The notes: generated by a model not told the origin, from the letters alone. Shown: positions 11,694 through 23,854, counted from the first letter of the stretch. The stretch is 64,000 bases of DNA from Proales similis (GCA_019059635.1 JAGVRJ010000002.1:1860001-1924000); one strand, 5' to 3'. Made by a program: numbers and translations.

Positions 11694-14051
11694 TTATTTG
11701 GTTAATTTAGCTTTAGCCACAACGGCGAACATTTTGTTGTATTTGAGAAGAAGGAAAAAGTTGAGACTGAACGACAGAAAGTAAGCCGAATGAGCGATGT
11801 CGTTCAGCAGAGGACAGAGCGAGTCAAGCGGGTCGTCTGAGTCTTGACAGCCTTTTAGCACAATACTAGAAGCGAATCCGATTCTAGTTGTGATTAAATT
11901 CAAATTGTAAACTAACTGTGGAGTTTTTAGAGTGGCGGAAAAGACCGCATTTAGAAAGAGCATTTTCATCATGTTTTTTTCATTATTGAGGCTTATGTCA
12001 GCGCGAAGGCCCAGCGTCTCACTGCGCTGTCGATTAAATTGCCGCAGAATAATAAATAAGTAAAAGTCAACGAACAAGATCAGGGCGGGCAGAAAACAGT
12101 CGGTGAAAGCTTCGAAGCCGAGATTAAAAGCGATGACTGGAAATACTTGTTCGTTCTCATGCACGATCACAAATGAGGAGAACGAGAGCCGCTTTAACGG
12201 CCAGAGTATGTCTTTTTTGTTTAAAGCGAGCACGCTTTGATCAGAAGTAGCGAATAGCTTAATAGAAGCGAAAAGGCAGCTTGTGAATAAGCAAACAAAA
12301 CTGATAGTGTTGAGTCTTGAGGCAAAAAAGCTTGCTTTTATAGGCTTAGACGGGCCTGAAAAGTTGATAACAAGTCGCACAAGCGAAAAAAGCATCATGG
12401 CCAGAGTGCAGTAGAGTTTGAGTGCAGAGCCCAGCATATTGAATAAGATGGCTTCAGTCAGGCGCAGGTCGACTCTAAGATAAAGCGGCGAGCAATACAA
12501 GTCTGTGAAGCCAACACACTCGATGAGAGGTTTGAACATGAACAAGAGACAGAGGAGAGACGCAGCAATCGAGTGATGCCTCAAATACGTGTACATGAGA
12601 ATTGCTCGCCTGTTGGTCTCATCAAACGGTTTCTTGCTCAGCTCGTTGTTCACAGCGTTCAGAATCTGAGAGGTAAACGCATTTAAAACGGCGCCGACAA
12701 AGCAGATTAGCGGAGAACTGAACAAAATCAATAAAGAACGAACAAGTCCCAAATAATGTTCAATCGACAGCGATCGCACCGCTGGTTGCATCGATTCGAG
12801 GTTGCACAGCCCTAGACGGGTGTCGAAATCACACGCTGAATAGTTCGAAGAGCTGGCCTGAGTCTGGTTGAGACATTTGTTATAAAATTCAACCCCATTC
12901 AATGCAAACCACTCATTTGAATAAAGTAGAGGGTTCTCAGACTGATAGTTTCTCATAATCCAAATTGCCGCACAGCTACAATTCACCCATGCCGGTAGCA
13001 CAAAAAACGTTCGGTTGTTGACCGGCATTCGAGCAAACGAGCAAAAGTCTTCGTCCGCAAACTTGTAGTCCATCAAGTTCTCATTTTTAAATTCATTGTA
13101 TTGCTTAAATATAATTATTTTATCTTGTGTCGAATTGTGGTAATGCGGACACCAGCCGAGCTTGTTTCGCAGATAGTTTTCGGCCTTTTTCAACGAGAGA
13201 TGTGTTTTCCTAAACGGAAATAGAGCGCAAGGCTCCATAGAGTCGAAATTGCCATAAATAATCAGCTCTTGTGTATTAATGAATATTTGGGGATGAAGCA
13301 GGTCCGACGAAAGGTGGTCGAGCCATATCGAGATTTCAAGCCGACCAACCGATGAGTTCAACTCAACTGAAAGGTTGTTGAAGATGAGCGGTTGGAAAGC
13401 GAGGCGATTCCGAACCGTCAAAGTCGTGCTGATTCCATATATCACCAAGAACTCAACACGAGCATTCAGAAACATTGCAGAACACGTTCTGTCGGAAAAT
13501 TTCACCGTCTCTCTCAATGTAAGTGAAGCGAGGTCAAGCGGCTTGAGATGCTCGGTGTTCAAAATCAACCGATCAAGATTATCTCGAGTGCAGTCTGAGC
13601 CGATCGAAACCGCATTGACATACAGATCTAATCGTGAGAACAAGATCATCAGGTTGAGCATGATGCCATTCTGACGGAAGCTTGCCAAATACGTAAAATT
13701 GAGATCAATTCCTTTCAAGTTGCCCAGAGTTAAATGAATTGGATAGAAATACGCGCTCAGATTAGATTGCATTGATAAGTTGGAAATTGTGGCGTTCATC
13801 ACTGAGACTGAAAATGATGTGTCAATTATCAATGCCTGCAACGGAGTGAGCTTAATAGAAGTGTAGAAAAAATGAGAGTTTTCTTCGTCCAGTCGGAGCT
13901 GGTCAAGACCCATGTTGGAGAAATTTTCGAATCCATAACAGTACAACTCTCCTTCGTTAAATAATCCATCCGGCTTTAACTCCAGCGAACATGCTTGTGA
14001 CTGAAAGATCCATAAAAAATAGCTCGCTAGGTGTAGCGGATTGGCCAACAT
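11694..14051 (-). CDS. Orphan seven-transmembrane receptor-like protein with large ectodomain
   Basis: Intronless, 785 residues from the ATG at 14051; the frame runs slightly further up to a TTG. The start gives a clear signal peptide (MLANPLHLASYFLWIFQSQA). About 420 extracellular residues follow, with many N-glycosylation sequons and a segment PAWVNCSCAAIWIMRNY with a later CL, which resembles a leucine-rich-repeat C-terminal cap. Seven hydrophobic helices start near residue 440 (for example SLLILFSSPLICFVGAVL, AASLLCLLFMFKPLIECV, FLSFSLNFFLLLKY). The first extracellular loop holds CVGFTDLYC. There is no DRY or NPxxY motif, so it is not a typical rhodopsin-family receptor. It looks like a GPCR-type protein with a degenerate LRR ectodomain; ligand and coupling unknown. 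Confidence 0.78.
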   Translation of the reverse strand: MLANPLHLASYFLWIFQSQACSLELKPDGLFNEGELYCYGFENFSNMGLDQLRLDEENSHFFYTSIKLTPLQALIIDTSFSVSVMNATISNLSMQSNLSAYFYPIHLTLGNLKGIDLNFTYLASFRQNGIMLNLMILFSRLDLYVNAVSIGSDCTRDNLDRLILNTEHLKPLDLASLTLRETVKFSDRTCSAMFLNARVEFLVIYGISTTLTVRNRLAFQPLIFNNLSVELNSSVGRLEISIWLDHLSSDLLHPQIFINTQELIIYGNFDSMEPCALFPFRKTHLSLKKAENYLRNKLGWCPHYHNSTQDKIIIFKQYNEFKNENLMDYKFADEDFCSFARMPVNNRTFFVLPAWVNCSCAAIWIMRNYQSENPLLYSNEWFALNGVEFYNKCLNQTQASSSNYSACDFDTRLGLCNLESMQPAVRSLSIEHYLGLVRSLLILFSSPLICFVGAVLNAFTSQILNAVNNELSKKPFDETNRRAILMYTYLRHHSIAASLLCLLFMFKPLIECVGFTDLYCSPLYLRVDLRLTEAILFNMLGSALKLYCTLAMMLFSLVRLVINFSGPSKPIKASFFASRLNTISFVCLFTSCLFASIKLFATSDQSVLALNKKDILWPLKRLSFSSFVIVHENEQVFPVIAFNLGFEAFTDCFLPALILFVDFYLFIILRQFNRQRSETLGLRADISLNNEKNMMKMLFLNAVFSATLKTPQLVYNLNLITTRIGFASSIVLKGCQDSDDPLDSLCPLLNDIAHSAYFLSFSLNFFLLLKYNKMFAVVAKAKLTK

Positions 14052-15029
14052 TATTTCAAATTTGTTTCGCACAGCAGACAACGATCAGATCAAATTCGGA
14101 TAGAATATTTTTTCAAAGGCAAAATGAATTCAAGACCCATCTTTGATAAGAGGCTCTTTAAAAAAAAAAAGAAAATTTCTGTCGACAAATCAAGGCCGCT
14201 TTGCTTTGATTTCGACTAAACTGTGAGAAAGATCGTGTTACTTTTTGGTGCGGCTTCGATAGACCATCCGATCTAAATTCCCTGATTCTTAATGGATAAT
14301 GAAAAATGCTGGTTAACGAACGAAGTCTCGAGAGAGGCCATATGCTCGAAATCAGTCTAGGGAGAAATTCTGGATCGAAATCAAAGAAATAACACTATTC
14401 AGCATCTTCAGCGCCGATTGAACGTTTGAATTAGCGGAATGAATACCTCTGAACGTGACATTGCGACAAAAGGCATTGCAAGGCTGGGCTTGTAAACCAC
14501 ACGTTGGTTGTTTAGCTTTATTGCTTAATTAAAGCTTAGAGAATGTGCGTTTGTTTGGGGAAAATTATCGCGACCGAGCATTAAGTTGAGAATTGGGAGA
14601 AAGCAAGAGGAAGCTGTTCAGGTCAATGATGTTGGATGAGCGCTCGCGCGCCATACAGAGAATGGAGAGAGAAATGAGTGGCGCGATACAATCAGTGTTT
14701 AACACCTGATGTTTATTTTCGGATTAATCAATCTGAGGCTGAAACAGTGTGACAGTCAAAGAGGAAACAATTTTGGTCGTATTGAGTAAATATTTGCCCA
14801 CTCGAAGCGTGAGTGGTAGATGAGCTCATCAATTCTAATAATAAATCTTGTGCCCGCGAACGTCCAGATGTGCTCTTAGCCTTTTCATTCTGGTTATAAT
14901 CATCATCATCATCATCATCATTCTTTTTAAATTTGAATTTATTTTTCTTGCTACACAAAAGACAAAGAGATTATAGATACAAATTTTAAGGAGAAGCGAG
15001 TATGAGTCGATCGGAGAGTGATGTAAAGC
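14052..15029. other. Intergenic gap with ATC repeat
   Basis: Between the receptor start and the FoxG stop. It contains a trinucleotide (ATC/GAT) run at about 14899-14922 and minus-strand polyadenylation-like signals (plus TTTATT near 14938). The 76-codon minus ORF with an aspartate run is a translation of this repeat. Confidence 0.55.
14899..14922. repeat. (ATC)n microsatellite
   Basis: About eight perfect ATC repeats in the presumed 3' flank of FoxG. Confidence 0.9.
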
Positions 15030-16529
15030 TCAAGAATTGTTTGCAAGATAAGGCGAGAAATTACTAAAACTCGAACCAAGATTGGCTGAGCCAGAGTCAT
15101 TAAGCTCGCTTGCTTCGATGCGCTCGTCAACACTTAGACACTGATCAGACTTGGCTGTGCCGTTTGCTGCTTGCTTGAGATAATTAATACTGTTTATCTC
15201 AATCGGACTGGCCAGACTGGTTAGGGGCGCGAGCCATTGCTCTCCACTTCTACAGAAAACCTCCGCACCGATTGGTGACGGCATCGATTGAAAGCAGTTG
15301 AACAACTCTAATGAGTTTGGCAGAGAGCTGCGAGCCCTCTTCATGTATTCGTCGATTGCGGTTTGCTGATAGTTAAGCAGATAGTTCGCATCGAAATGCA
15401 TGGCCGAAGATGGCGGACAACTGCTAGAGTCAACAGAATAATTGCGACTTGACGCTGAAGTTCTCAAAAGGTCCGTGTTCATCGCGTATGGATTGGCGGC
15501 AGATGGACTGTACGAACTAACTCTGCTATTGAGTGATTTCATGGCTGCGGCTGCCATCAGCCAGTGAGTGTAAGGTGAGCTAGTTGTGATCAGATCATTG
15601 CTATTTGCCTGAGTGGACGCGAGCGATGCGGCGGTCACTTGGTTCATTTTAACGTTCAGACTCTGATTGTTCATCATGGCAACAGCGGCCATCTGCTGAC
15701 GAATAGCTTCAGAATGCATTTCATGGCGGCCAGTAATGAGCTGCTTGAGAAATGTGTTGTAGTGATTGCGTTTGGACGGGCTCATTAGACTCGACGTGCT
15801 GGACGTGTTCGTTCGCCGTTTCAGTTTTCCAGTCGTGTTTCCAATAAACACGTCTTCGGCCGACGGGTCCAGCATCCAGTAGTTGCCCTTGCCCGGATCG
15901 TCATAGTTGCGCGGCACTTTTACAAAGCATTTGTTCAAACTCAAATTGTGTCTGATTGAGTTCTGCCAGCCCTGTTTGTTCTCGCGGTAGTAAGGATACT
16001 TTCTGATTATGTAGTCGTAGATTCCGTTCAGCGTGAGTCGCTTTTCCGGATGGTCGCGAATGGCCATCATAATAAGCGCGTTGTAGCTGAAGCTCGGCTT
16101 CACGCCGTACTTGTTTCTGATCACATTGCCAGTTGAGGAGCCGGCAGCGCTTGAGCCCTCGCTCTTCTCCGAGCTTTCTTTTTCAGACGAGCTCGAACAT
16201 CGACTCTCGTTGGGCTCATCGTCACTTGCGCTCTCGCTTCGCAGCTTTTTCACGCAATCTTCTTCATTTGTCGATTCGTCGCTGCTCTTTCGCTTTCGGC
16301 GACCTATCAAACTCGTGTCCGAGCTGGGCTGAGCACCATTCACATATCCAATGTTTTCCTGTTCCTCTTTAATCTCGTTCTCTTTTCTATCGTCGATCAT
16401 TATTGCGCTAATTGAAAAACGGTTCTCTTTGAGTTGCTGCTGCTGCTGTTTTTGTTGCTGTTGCTGATCTTCCCCGCTTTGGCGGCTACCAATTGTGCTG
16501 GTCGCTAGCTCACTACTCGTAGTTTCCAT
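15030..16529 (-). CDS. FoxG: Forkhead transcription factor FoxG (sloppy-paired/BF-1 type)
   Basis: Intronless, 499 residues from the ATG at 16529. Residues about 150-250 form a forkhead DNA-binding domain: [40 protein letters not shown], then [40 protein letters not shown] and the block [14 protein letters not shown]. The last motif and the NALIMMAIR start are specific to the FoxG class, which patterns anterior neural tissue in vertebrates and segments or head in arthropods. The N-terminus has a glutamine run and an acidic/serine-rich tract, and the C-terminus is low complexity. About 1.6 kb of gene-free DNA lies upstream, fitting a developmentally controlled gene. The first-choice TTG-extended frame upstream of 16529 was not used. 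Confidence 0.95.
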   Translation of the reverse strand: METTSSELATSTIGSRQSGEDQQQQQKQQQQQLKENRFSISAIMIDDRKENEIKEEQENIGYVNGAQPSSDTSLIGRRKRKSSDESTNEEDCVKKLRSESASDDEPNESRCSSSSEKESSEKSEGSSAAGSSTGNVIRNKYGVKPSFSYNALIMMAIRDHPEKRLTLNGIYDYIIRKYPYYRENKQGWQNSIRHNLSLNKCFVKVPRNYDDPGKGNYWMLDPSAEDVFIGNTTGKLKRRTNTSSTSSLMSPSKRNHYNTFLKQLITGRHEMHSEAIRQQMAAVAMMNNQSLNVKMNQVTAASLASTQANSNDLITTSSPYTHWLMAAAAMKSLNSRVSSYSPSAANPYAMNTDLLRTSASSRNYSVDSSSCPPSSAMHFDANYLLNYQQTAIDEYMKRARSSLPNSLELFNCFQSMPSPIGAEVFCRSGEQWLAPLTSLASPIEINSINYLKQAANGTAKSDQCLSVDERIEASELNDSGSANLGSSFSNFSPYLANNS

Positions 16530-18532
16530 TTGGTGTCTAAGTTTAAATTGCAATCTGTGCGCTTTGAATTTATTTGTTGCTCAAATAAGTGCGGTAAACA
16601 AGCCAATATTTAAGTGGTTGAGCCGGTGCGAGTTTACTTGTTTCTCATTGGCGACTTTATTTAAGCGCCAAATAGAAAATTAGAGCTTGGCGTGAATAAT
16701 TTCTAATTTCTAATCAAACACCTACACCTTCGCTCGGTCGTTCGCTCTCTCTCTCTCTCTCGCCCCTTTTGATTGTTGATCATGTTTTATTCATTCGTGT
16801 ATGTTTGTGGATAGAGAGAATGATGGGTCTCGATTTAGGAGCAGAAAAAAAAAACTCCCGCATCCAGCTAATGCAGACGGCCGAGATTTAATTAAATAAA
16901 TAAGAAACAATTCGCCAATAATAGTGATTGCTTCAGGTGCGATACCTCCTCTTCGACACTCTCTCACAAACCCCACATGTTATGGAGCAGGGCGAACGAT
17001 AAACAAACCAACAAATGAACTGAACGTCCCAAAAAAGAGCAGACATTACTAGGTGGTGGTGGTTTAAATAGATTAGGCACCCGGTTCGAAGCGCGCGCGC
17101 GCGCGTGTGTGTGTGTAAGTGCTTTTGAGTTTGTGTTTGTTATAATCAATGAATTCAATTAAGAAACAAAGCGAAAAATAATATTTTGAAAATAGGAAAT
17201 TTTGAAATTGAGCTGCTTCAGACGCACTCAGAGTAGTTGGCAAGTGTCTTGGCCGCATTTAATGCCGAGCAAGTTGATTTCATGCGTCTTCTTCCATTCT
17301 CAAGCGACTAAACAGCCGTACAAAGGTTGTTTGTCTACCCTGGCCGCCTAGCGCGCTACCGTTCAAAAACGGTTTCTGTAAAATACTCTTAAGCAAATGA
17401 GTCGGCAAAAATCAAATGACGTTTGAAGAAAATGGTCGAGATAGAGGATCGATTCTGTTCTTAGCTCGAGCGGCGTTGCTTCATTTCGTCAACGAGCAAA
17501 ATAAACGGCAAACATGGACCTGGGGTCGCAACTTGAATAAACTCGATCGACTCGGAAAGTAATTTGCGTCGCTGCATATTTATTTGAAGTAACTTGCGCG
17601 AAACTGCTTGGTCCGTTATCTAATCTGATCGAAATTTGGGCCTAATCCAAGAGAGGAGAAAAATAGGCGAAAACGAAACGCTTCTTTAGCGACGGCGAAT
17701 TAGCCTTATTGAACGTCCGGAAACAGGGGACTAGCGGACATGCCACAAAAGAGAACTAGACTTGCGCACATTCAAACAAATGGAGCAGTTTGTAAAGCCG
17801 GACTAGGCGGTAGAGCTATCTTTGCTCTAGTGTGCTCAATAAAACCTGAATGAGATACACGCACAAGTACAGCCAAGCCTATCCTAACGTTTAATTCAGA
17901 GGCCTCTTCTCTCTCTTTCATTTATGCATCTAATCCGGCCAATTTGAAAATGTTAAAGTTTGCAAAAACAAAGAGAAACTCACAACAACCAATGTAGATT
18001 ATTTGCGCACCGAGGCGCTCGGCCAATCAGAATTGAGATGATCGCTAATCCACCTATCGCACCCCCTAAATTGAGTTGAAAATATTTGAAAGCGCATTGC
18101 ACTTGTCTGCACTCAGCGCGACGTCGCATTGTTTGAAACTCATTAGAACGTCGACACCTTCAAACTGAGCGACCATTTCTTTACGACAAATTGTTTCATT
18201 AGTCTAGTGTCTTATGTGCTTAGAAAAGGCCACCAAACACCTTCAACGCAACGAACCCGATTGGGCAATATCCTCAGCCCTTTCCTCGTCTTCTTCTTTT
18301 CCCTCATTTCTCTTTCGCCACTTTACATCATTTGATCTCGCCATCTTTTGTTTATTTTCGCATTTGCCAACATAAAATATAATGTTCAAACAGTCTCCAA
18401 AGACCTGACATGAATGAGCAACCAAAGTTGAATTTAAGATTTTAAAATTGTCTTTTTTCTTGTGTCGAGATCGATGAATATGCGAGCGACGTATATGCTC
18501 GAGATTTTTCATAAAAAAAAGTCGCTGCTGGA
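16530..18532. other. Large gap upstream of FoxG; candidate regulatory DNA
   Basis: Two kilobases without a supportable gene. Includes a CT run at 16744-16761, a GC/GT alternating tract at 17091-17116 and several A/T-rich homeodomain-site-like patches (TTTAATTAAAT near 16890). All ORFs are short and repeat-derived. Likely holds FoxG promoter and enhancers, by position only. Confidence 0.5.
17091..17116. repeat. Alternating (GC)n(GT)n tract
   Basis: Twenty-six nucleotides of strict purine-pyrimidine alternation, first GC then GT, a classic Z-DNA-prone sequence about 560 nt upstream of the FoxG start. Confidence 0.9.
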
Positions 18533-20674
18533 CTAATTACTGTCTACACTTGCATCATCGTCCGATTCACCAGCGTCAGTGTCGATCGGAATGGCTATGC
18601 CTGGCAAAAGCATGAGGAAGTCATTGCCTTCTCTCTTGCGTCTATCGTTTTCACGCGAGTAATTCTCGTAGAAACTACGGCGTCTGTTCTTGCGGTCCCA
18701 TTCGAAATCGGGCAGCTCATTCTTTTTCTCCACATTGGACTGTCGACCTCCGTAGTAAGTAGCCGGTCTTTGCGCTCGCGCCTGATTCGTATAGAACGCT
18801 CCCTGATTCATCTGGAGGCTGAAATAAAAATTCACCATTTCTACTTAGCTTGGCTTCAGTAGTAAAGCATCGAGTGAGAAATACCTATCCACCATGGGCT
18901 GTCTAGCTGACCAATAGTTCATTGGGTTGTAAGCGTCTTGCCACGTTGAAAAGCGGTGAGCAGAGATGGCTGGAGTTTGATTGCTAGCCGAAGAGACTTG
19001 GTAGCCGCTCCAATGGTTAGAAGATGGCAAGCTCAGGCCGGGCGAGTTGAGCCAGTTTGGATTCGATTTGGCAGATGTTGCTTCTCTTGCCGGCTGGCTG
19101 CTGTCTCTCGCGTGTTGTCCTCGCGGAGTCGAATGCGAACGAGCTCCGTTTGCTGCTGCAACTGGCTTATGTTCGTATACACTGCTAGGTCGATTGTTGT
19201 GGCTCGTGTGGACGTTTCTGGCATATGCATTCGATGCCGGAGTAGGAGTTGACTTTTCAGTCAGAGGCCTGGATCTGGATCGACTCTCCAAAACGTGCGG
19301 CGGAGGCGGCGGCGTAGAAATCTTTCGTAGCAATTGGAACTGGCCATTTCGCAGATCGCCTGAAGCTTGATCTGTTTCGGCCGTCTTTGCTGCGCCTACT
19401 TCGTGCGGTTCAACTGAACCAGCCGAGAATCGCTTCTTGTTCAGCTTGAACCTATTCCTGTCGAATGGAATATGCTCATTCTGTTGACTGTACCATGGAC
19501 CATCCAAAATAGTTCGCTCGCCGTTTATTTCAACTTGTGGCAAAAGCCGTCTAATGTCAGTCTCGCTCTGACTGCGCACCAGCTGCAGCTGAGCCACCTC
19601 TTGCTCTGCTTCTGATTTTTCTGACGCCGCCTCTGTCCTATTAGTCTCCCGGTATTTATGTTCAAACACATCTCTTGCTTGGATCCTTTCTCTTTTCTGA
19701 GTTCGGTTTTCGCCCGTGACTGTATTGAATCGGTTGTTTCTCCGCACAATTTGTATAATTCGAATCGGATCCTGCGGTCTACTCGACTGTGAACTGGACG
19801 AAAGAGCCACTTTTCAACAGAAAAAAATTCAAATGCCACAATTGATGATCAGTAGAGCTGAGTAGAGAATGAGTTGAGATTGCTCACCTGCATCTGACTT
19901 GGACGGAGAAGCGGCCACATTTGAGCCGGTCAAGCTTTTCGGACCTCCGATGCCCTCCTTTTTGGCCGAGTCTGCGCCAAGGGCGGGCCGCTTCTGGTCC
20001 GGTAAATTGCGCTCTTTTTTCTCTTCTCGTAAATCACTCCAGCCATCGGAAAACAAGCTTCGGTATCTAAACCTTCGACTGACTTTTTCTTCTTCAGTTC
20101 TGGGCGTTTCGATCGAACTCTTGATGCTTGATTTGCCGCTGTAGAAGGCGGCGTCAGGCAGCTCAGACAACTTGGACATAATTTTCTTAAACAGCTCACT
20201 GCCCTCATCGCTAGCTTCAGCTCTCTCACTTCTCGGTGTCGAAGTTTGTTGGCCTGATGTTGAACTTGGCGCCGGCAAAGGCGATGGTTTGCTTTTTGGT
20301 TCTTTTTCGCCCACCAAGCGACGCAGTCGATACTTATCGTTCATGAACAAGGCGTAGGACAGCTTCGGCTCCGTCTTTTCTTTATTCGATTTTGTCCTCT
20401 GCTTTTGACCGCCGTCGGTTACTTGGCCTCGAATTCTAGACGATCGGCTCTTTCGCTCAGTCGATTGCTGTGTGGTCGACTTGGGCTTTGCCGGCTTGTC
20501 CGACAATGTGAGCACTTTGGTCTTGAATGGCTTGATTTGGACATCTTGTGTGTCCATAAGGAGAAAATTGGCAGGCATTGATTGACTGATGCAGGAGTAT
20601 GGAGTTGGAGCTCTGGCTGGTTGTTTCAAGCCGTTTATGCTTCCTATTTCAACTGGCCTCGTATTTGAGCTCAT
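18533..20674 (-). CDS. Large disordered protein of unknown function
   Basis: Three exons: 20674-19888, 19809-18885 and 18818-18533, 665 residues, all junctions GT-AG and in frame. The protein is rich in Ser, Arg, Lys, Glu and Pro, with low-complexity blocks including a proline run (STPPPPPHVLESRSRSRP). Better ordered islands are TILDGPWYSQQNEHIPFDRN near residue 400 and an Arg-rich segment near the end (WDRKNRRRSFYENYSR). The C-terminus is acidic (ESDDDASVDSN). No catalytic, membrane or signal sequence is visible. I do not recognise the family. Composition suggests a nuclear or cytoskeletal adaptor, but that is a guess. That the long frames survive splicing supports a real gene. Confidence 0.7.
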
Positions 20675-22338
20675 CTCCTCGTTTTCATGGCTGCGTGCGC
20701 TCTCTAAATATGTTCATCAACACGCTCAAGCAATCAGACAACATGGGAACAAATTTGCTACTCGGAGCATGCACTCAATTAAAGTTGATGATAATTAAAT
20801 TGCACTTGTCAGTTGAGAGAGAAGCTGCCCTCAACGATCCATGGCCCATTCCCATGCCCATTCGCCTTTTCACTGCTTTCTAGTCTATATGTGTGTGTGT
20901 GTGAGTCGGTGTGTGTGTGTGTGTGAATCTTAGTGTCAGAGACGAAGAAAAGGGAGCAATTGAAATTGTTAAACTAAAAGTGAAATTGAGGCATGTCACG
21001 GCTAGAGCATTTGTTTTCGCCCAACATTCGAATCCTCAAATTGAGCTGCTTTTATAAATGTTAATAATTTGTGTGAAACTTGAGCCAGTGATTGAAAACT
21101 TGCAAAAGGTCAAAGTTAACTTTGAAAAATTAATCGAACCTGTGACATCGATCACAACGAAATCCCTCAAACTCTCACTTAACTAATATTAGCCGATAAC
21201 AGGCGATCTGAAGAGAAGCGCTTAACCGAGATAATTGAACTTTCTTTATTTGAACAAAATTAGAAGAGAACCAGGCCCATGAAGAGGGTCGCATGATTGA
21301 TTTGGCTATTTGCAGCGTGTTTCGTCATTTCACATTTTTAGGTAAGCATCTTCATAATTTAGATTGCCGATCAGCTTGAACACAATGTTTGCGAGCTTGA
21401 GCGCATTGTCCAATCGGCCCAGACTTTATTTTGCCTTTTTAGTTGATTGAAAAACAATTTCATGTGAACTTACAATTAGAAACGCAAAGCGGCTGGAGAG
21501 CATTACAATTTAGGGAGCAGCGACCGAGCCAGATGATGACGACTAGCATCATCATAATCTTCTTTTTCACTCGATTTGCTTTAATTAAGAATCAAGCCAA
21601 ATGGAAAGCGATAGGTCACTGTGCCGGCGTAAAATAGGGTCTGGGAATTGCTCTCGCAACTATATCAAAGTTTATTAAATTGCTCTGGGCCAAAATAATA
21701 AATCGCTTTTAGATTCATTGGGTTCAGACTCGATAAGGTTCGATAGCTCGCTAGGCTGAATGGCGTCGCGCAAAAATGGCTCGCCTACGCTCTGTTTGAC
21801 GCATTCTTTGGCCCATGTTTAACATGCTCTTTCATGGCCGATTGCTAATGAAGATTATAATGTTGACAGATGATGAATACTTGCTTCTACGACTTGACGC
21901 TCTTCTCTTTTTGTGCCCTCGGTTTCCTTAGCATTCTAGGCCGTTTTGCAATTCTTCGCTCGACGCATTTGAATGTATTCGCATCTCATAATTCGGTTTC
22001 GTCTAGACATCCTCTCACTATTTCCTTTTATTATCTTTTTTCCTCTTGAAACTAATAGCGCAAGTCTAGACGCAAACCAACTACATTTAATCAGCAAATA
22101 TTCAAGCAAAACAAAAATAAATTTCATTGTTTAAAGCAAGTATATTTCATCGTCACTGTTTCTTAATCCACGTTTCTCAATAATAGTCAACAAGAGTGAG
22201 AGAAAGAAATTTTTTAAGAAAAAAAACTTTTCAAAAGAGAATAAAGCATGAGACGAAATTTTGTTGAGATCAAGAGTCAGAAATGGCCGAAAAAACAATG
22301 TTAAAGAGTAGCTGTTTGTGCGTAGGCAAGCAAGTTAT
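20675..22338. other. Intergenic gap with TG microsatellite
   Basis: 1.66 kb between the disordered-protein gene start and the receptor 3' end. An interrupted TG run covers about 20890-20926. The rest is AT-rich with no coding signal on either strand. Confidence 0.5.
20890..20926. repeat. (TG)n microsatellite, interrupted
   Basis: Two TG runs separated by GAGTCGG, about 220 nt upstream of the disordered-protein gene. Confidence 0.9.
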
Positions 22339-23854
22339 TCAACACTTCAATCTGAACATTTTTGTGATGACAGCCTTAAGCTCGTTGCGAAAGGTTGTGC
22401 CCGAGATGGAATAAAGTAGGAAATTACAAGAGAATGTGGTGTAAAAAAAGTTGCGAGCAATTATCTCGAAAAAGCCTTCGGCATTCGTCAAATGTTGGCG
22501 ATTATCTATACGCACCGTGATAAATGTGGCCACTGTGAATATTAAATAGGGCAAATTTAATAAAAGAAATGTGCTCGAGATCAATATGAGCATCTTGGTC
22601 ACTCGTTTTGAAATGAGAGTCACTCGTGCATTAGATATTCGTAGACTTGAATGTGTTATCTCCTCGCTCATGCTGTCCCGATTCACCTTTGGCCGGCGAG
22701 CTTAAAGAGCAAGAAAAAAATACGATGATTTGTTTTGAATGGAGGGGTCTGAACTGGGCCTTACCGAATAAAGATCTGGACCTTTTGAGACGATCCTTGC
22801 CCGGCCTGTTCGTGCCAAGAACGCTCACTTCCAAATTAACATCTTTGGTTCGTTCTGAGCCTGTCTTCTTGTCTTGTCTGGTCTCGTGTCTTCGCTCGCT
22901 CGAGCTATCGGTGCTGGACGCTTGCTCTGAACTGGCCAGACGAGCTGTTGGTCTTTCCCATCTCTGGTTTGCTTTAAACACAAGCATCGAATTCTCCGCT
23001 CCGCGGTTGGGAATTTCTCTTTTCAGACTTTGGGCTCGCCTCAATCGGCTTTTAAACGATGCCAAGCGGCTGGTTTTGGGCGAAAGTTCAAGGGCATCGG
23101 CGGTACCCACACCGACATTCACCGCGCTCTGAATTGACTTTTGAGTGCGCAATGCTTTCTGCGGCTGGCTTCTGGCTCTGAATGAAACCCTATTATCAGG
23201 CTGATGTACTATTTGACAATCGTATTGCGACTTTTTCAGCGTTCGGATTATGATGATGTTCATGACCAGTATGGCAAAAAACGGAATAATCAGTGTTAGT
23301 AGGGCATCGGCGAACGAAATCATTTCTGCCAAGAACTCATTCGTGCCTTTGCATTGGCCCTTTTCTATTCCGTAGAGAGCAAAGGTGACTGAGAAAAAGA
23401 GGCAGCCGACAAGCAATATGCCGGGTATGATGAATTTTGACTTTCGCTCGAGTTGCAGAATGTCTTGGTGCAGAGGAAAACGAATTGAAGCGAACCGCTG
23501 TAAAGTAAACGCGAGCACAAGCATCACCGAGAAATAGTTGAGTAGAAAGCCGAAAAATGTATTCGATTTGCACAACACAGAGTACGCATGGGTCTTGCTG
23601 TCAACCCAATATTCGCTGATCATTTGGATCAATAAATTCAACAAGAAGCCTGTGTCGCTCACCGCCAAGCTGATTAGATAAATGCCTATGCGTTTTGATA
23701 GAGTGATTTTTGTTCGCCAAAGTATAAACACTGTGATTGAGTTGCCCAAAAAACCAAATATGATCAGGAATATTTGATACCACAGTTGAATGCTCTGCGC
23801 TTTATCGTAGCAAGCCTGCCAGAATTGCTCGATCGCCGATTGGTTGCTGCTCAT
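22339..23854 (-). CDS. Rhodopsin-family (class A) peptide-receptor-like GPCR
   Basis: Two exons: 23854-22765 and 22700-22339, 483 residues. Seven helices are visible: TM1 IFGFLGNSITVFIL, TM2 LAVSDTGFLLNLLI (conserved LxxxD), TM3 ending LAFTLQRFASIRFPLH, TM5 LTLIIPFFAILVMNIIIIRT, TM6 RVTKMLILISSTFLLLNLPY and TM7 NFLLYSISG. Cysteines before TM3 (VLCKSN) and in loop 2 (GQCKG) can form the usual disulfide. The DRY motif is QRF, and the third intracellular loop is about 200 residues, basic and serine-rich, with the intron near its end. The TM6-TM7 pattern is that of invertebrate neuropeptide receptors (FMRFamide/TRH-like). The ligand is not deducible. The ATG at 23854 is preferred over an upstream in-frame TTG. 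Confidence 0.88.

Noticed and set aside
14728-14958. Minus ORF with an aspartate run
   Set aside because: Translation of the ATC microsatellite.
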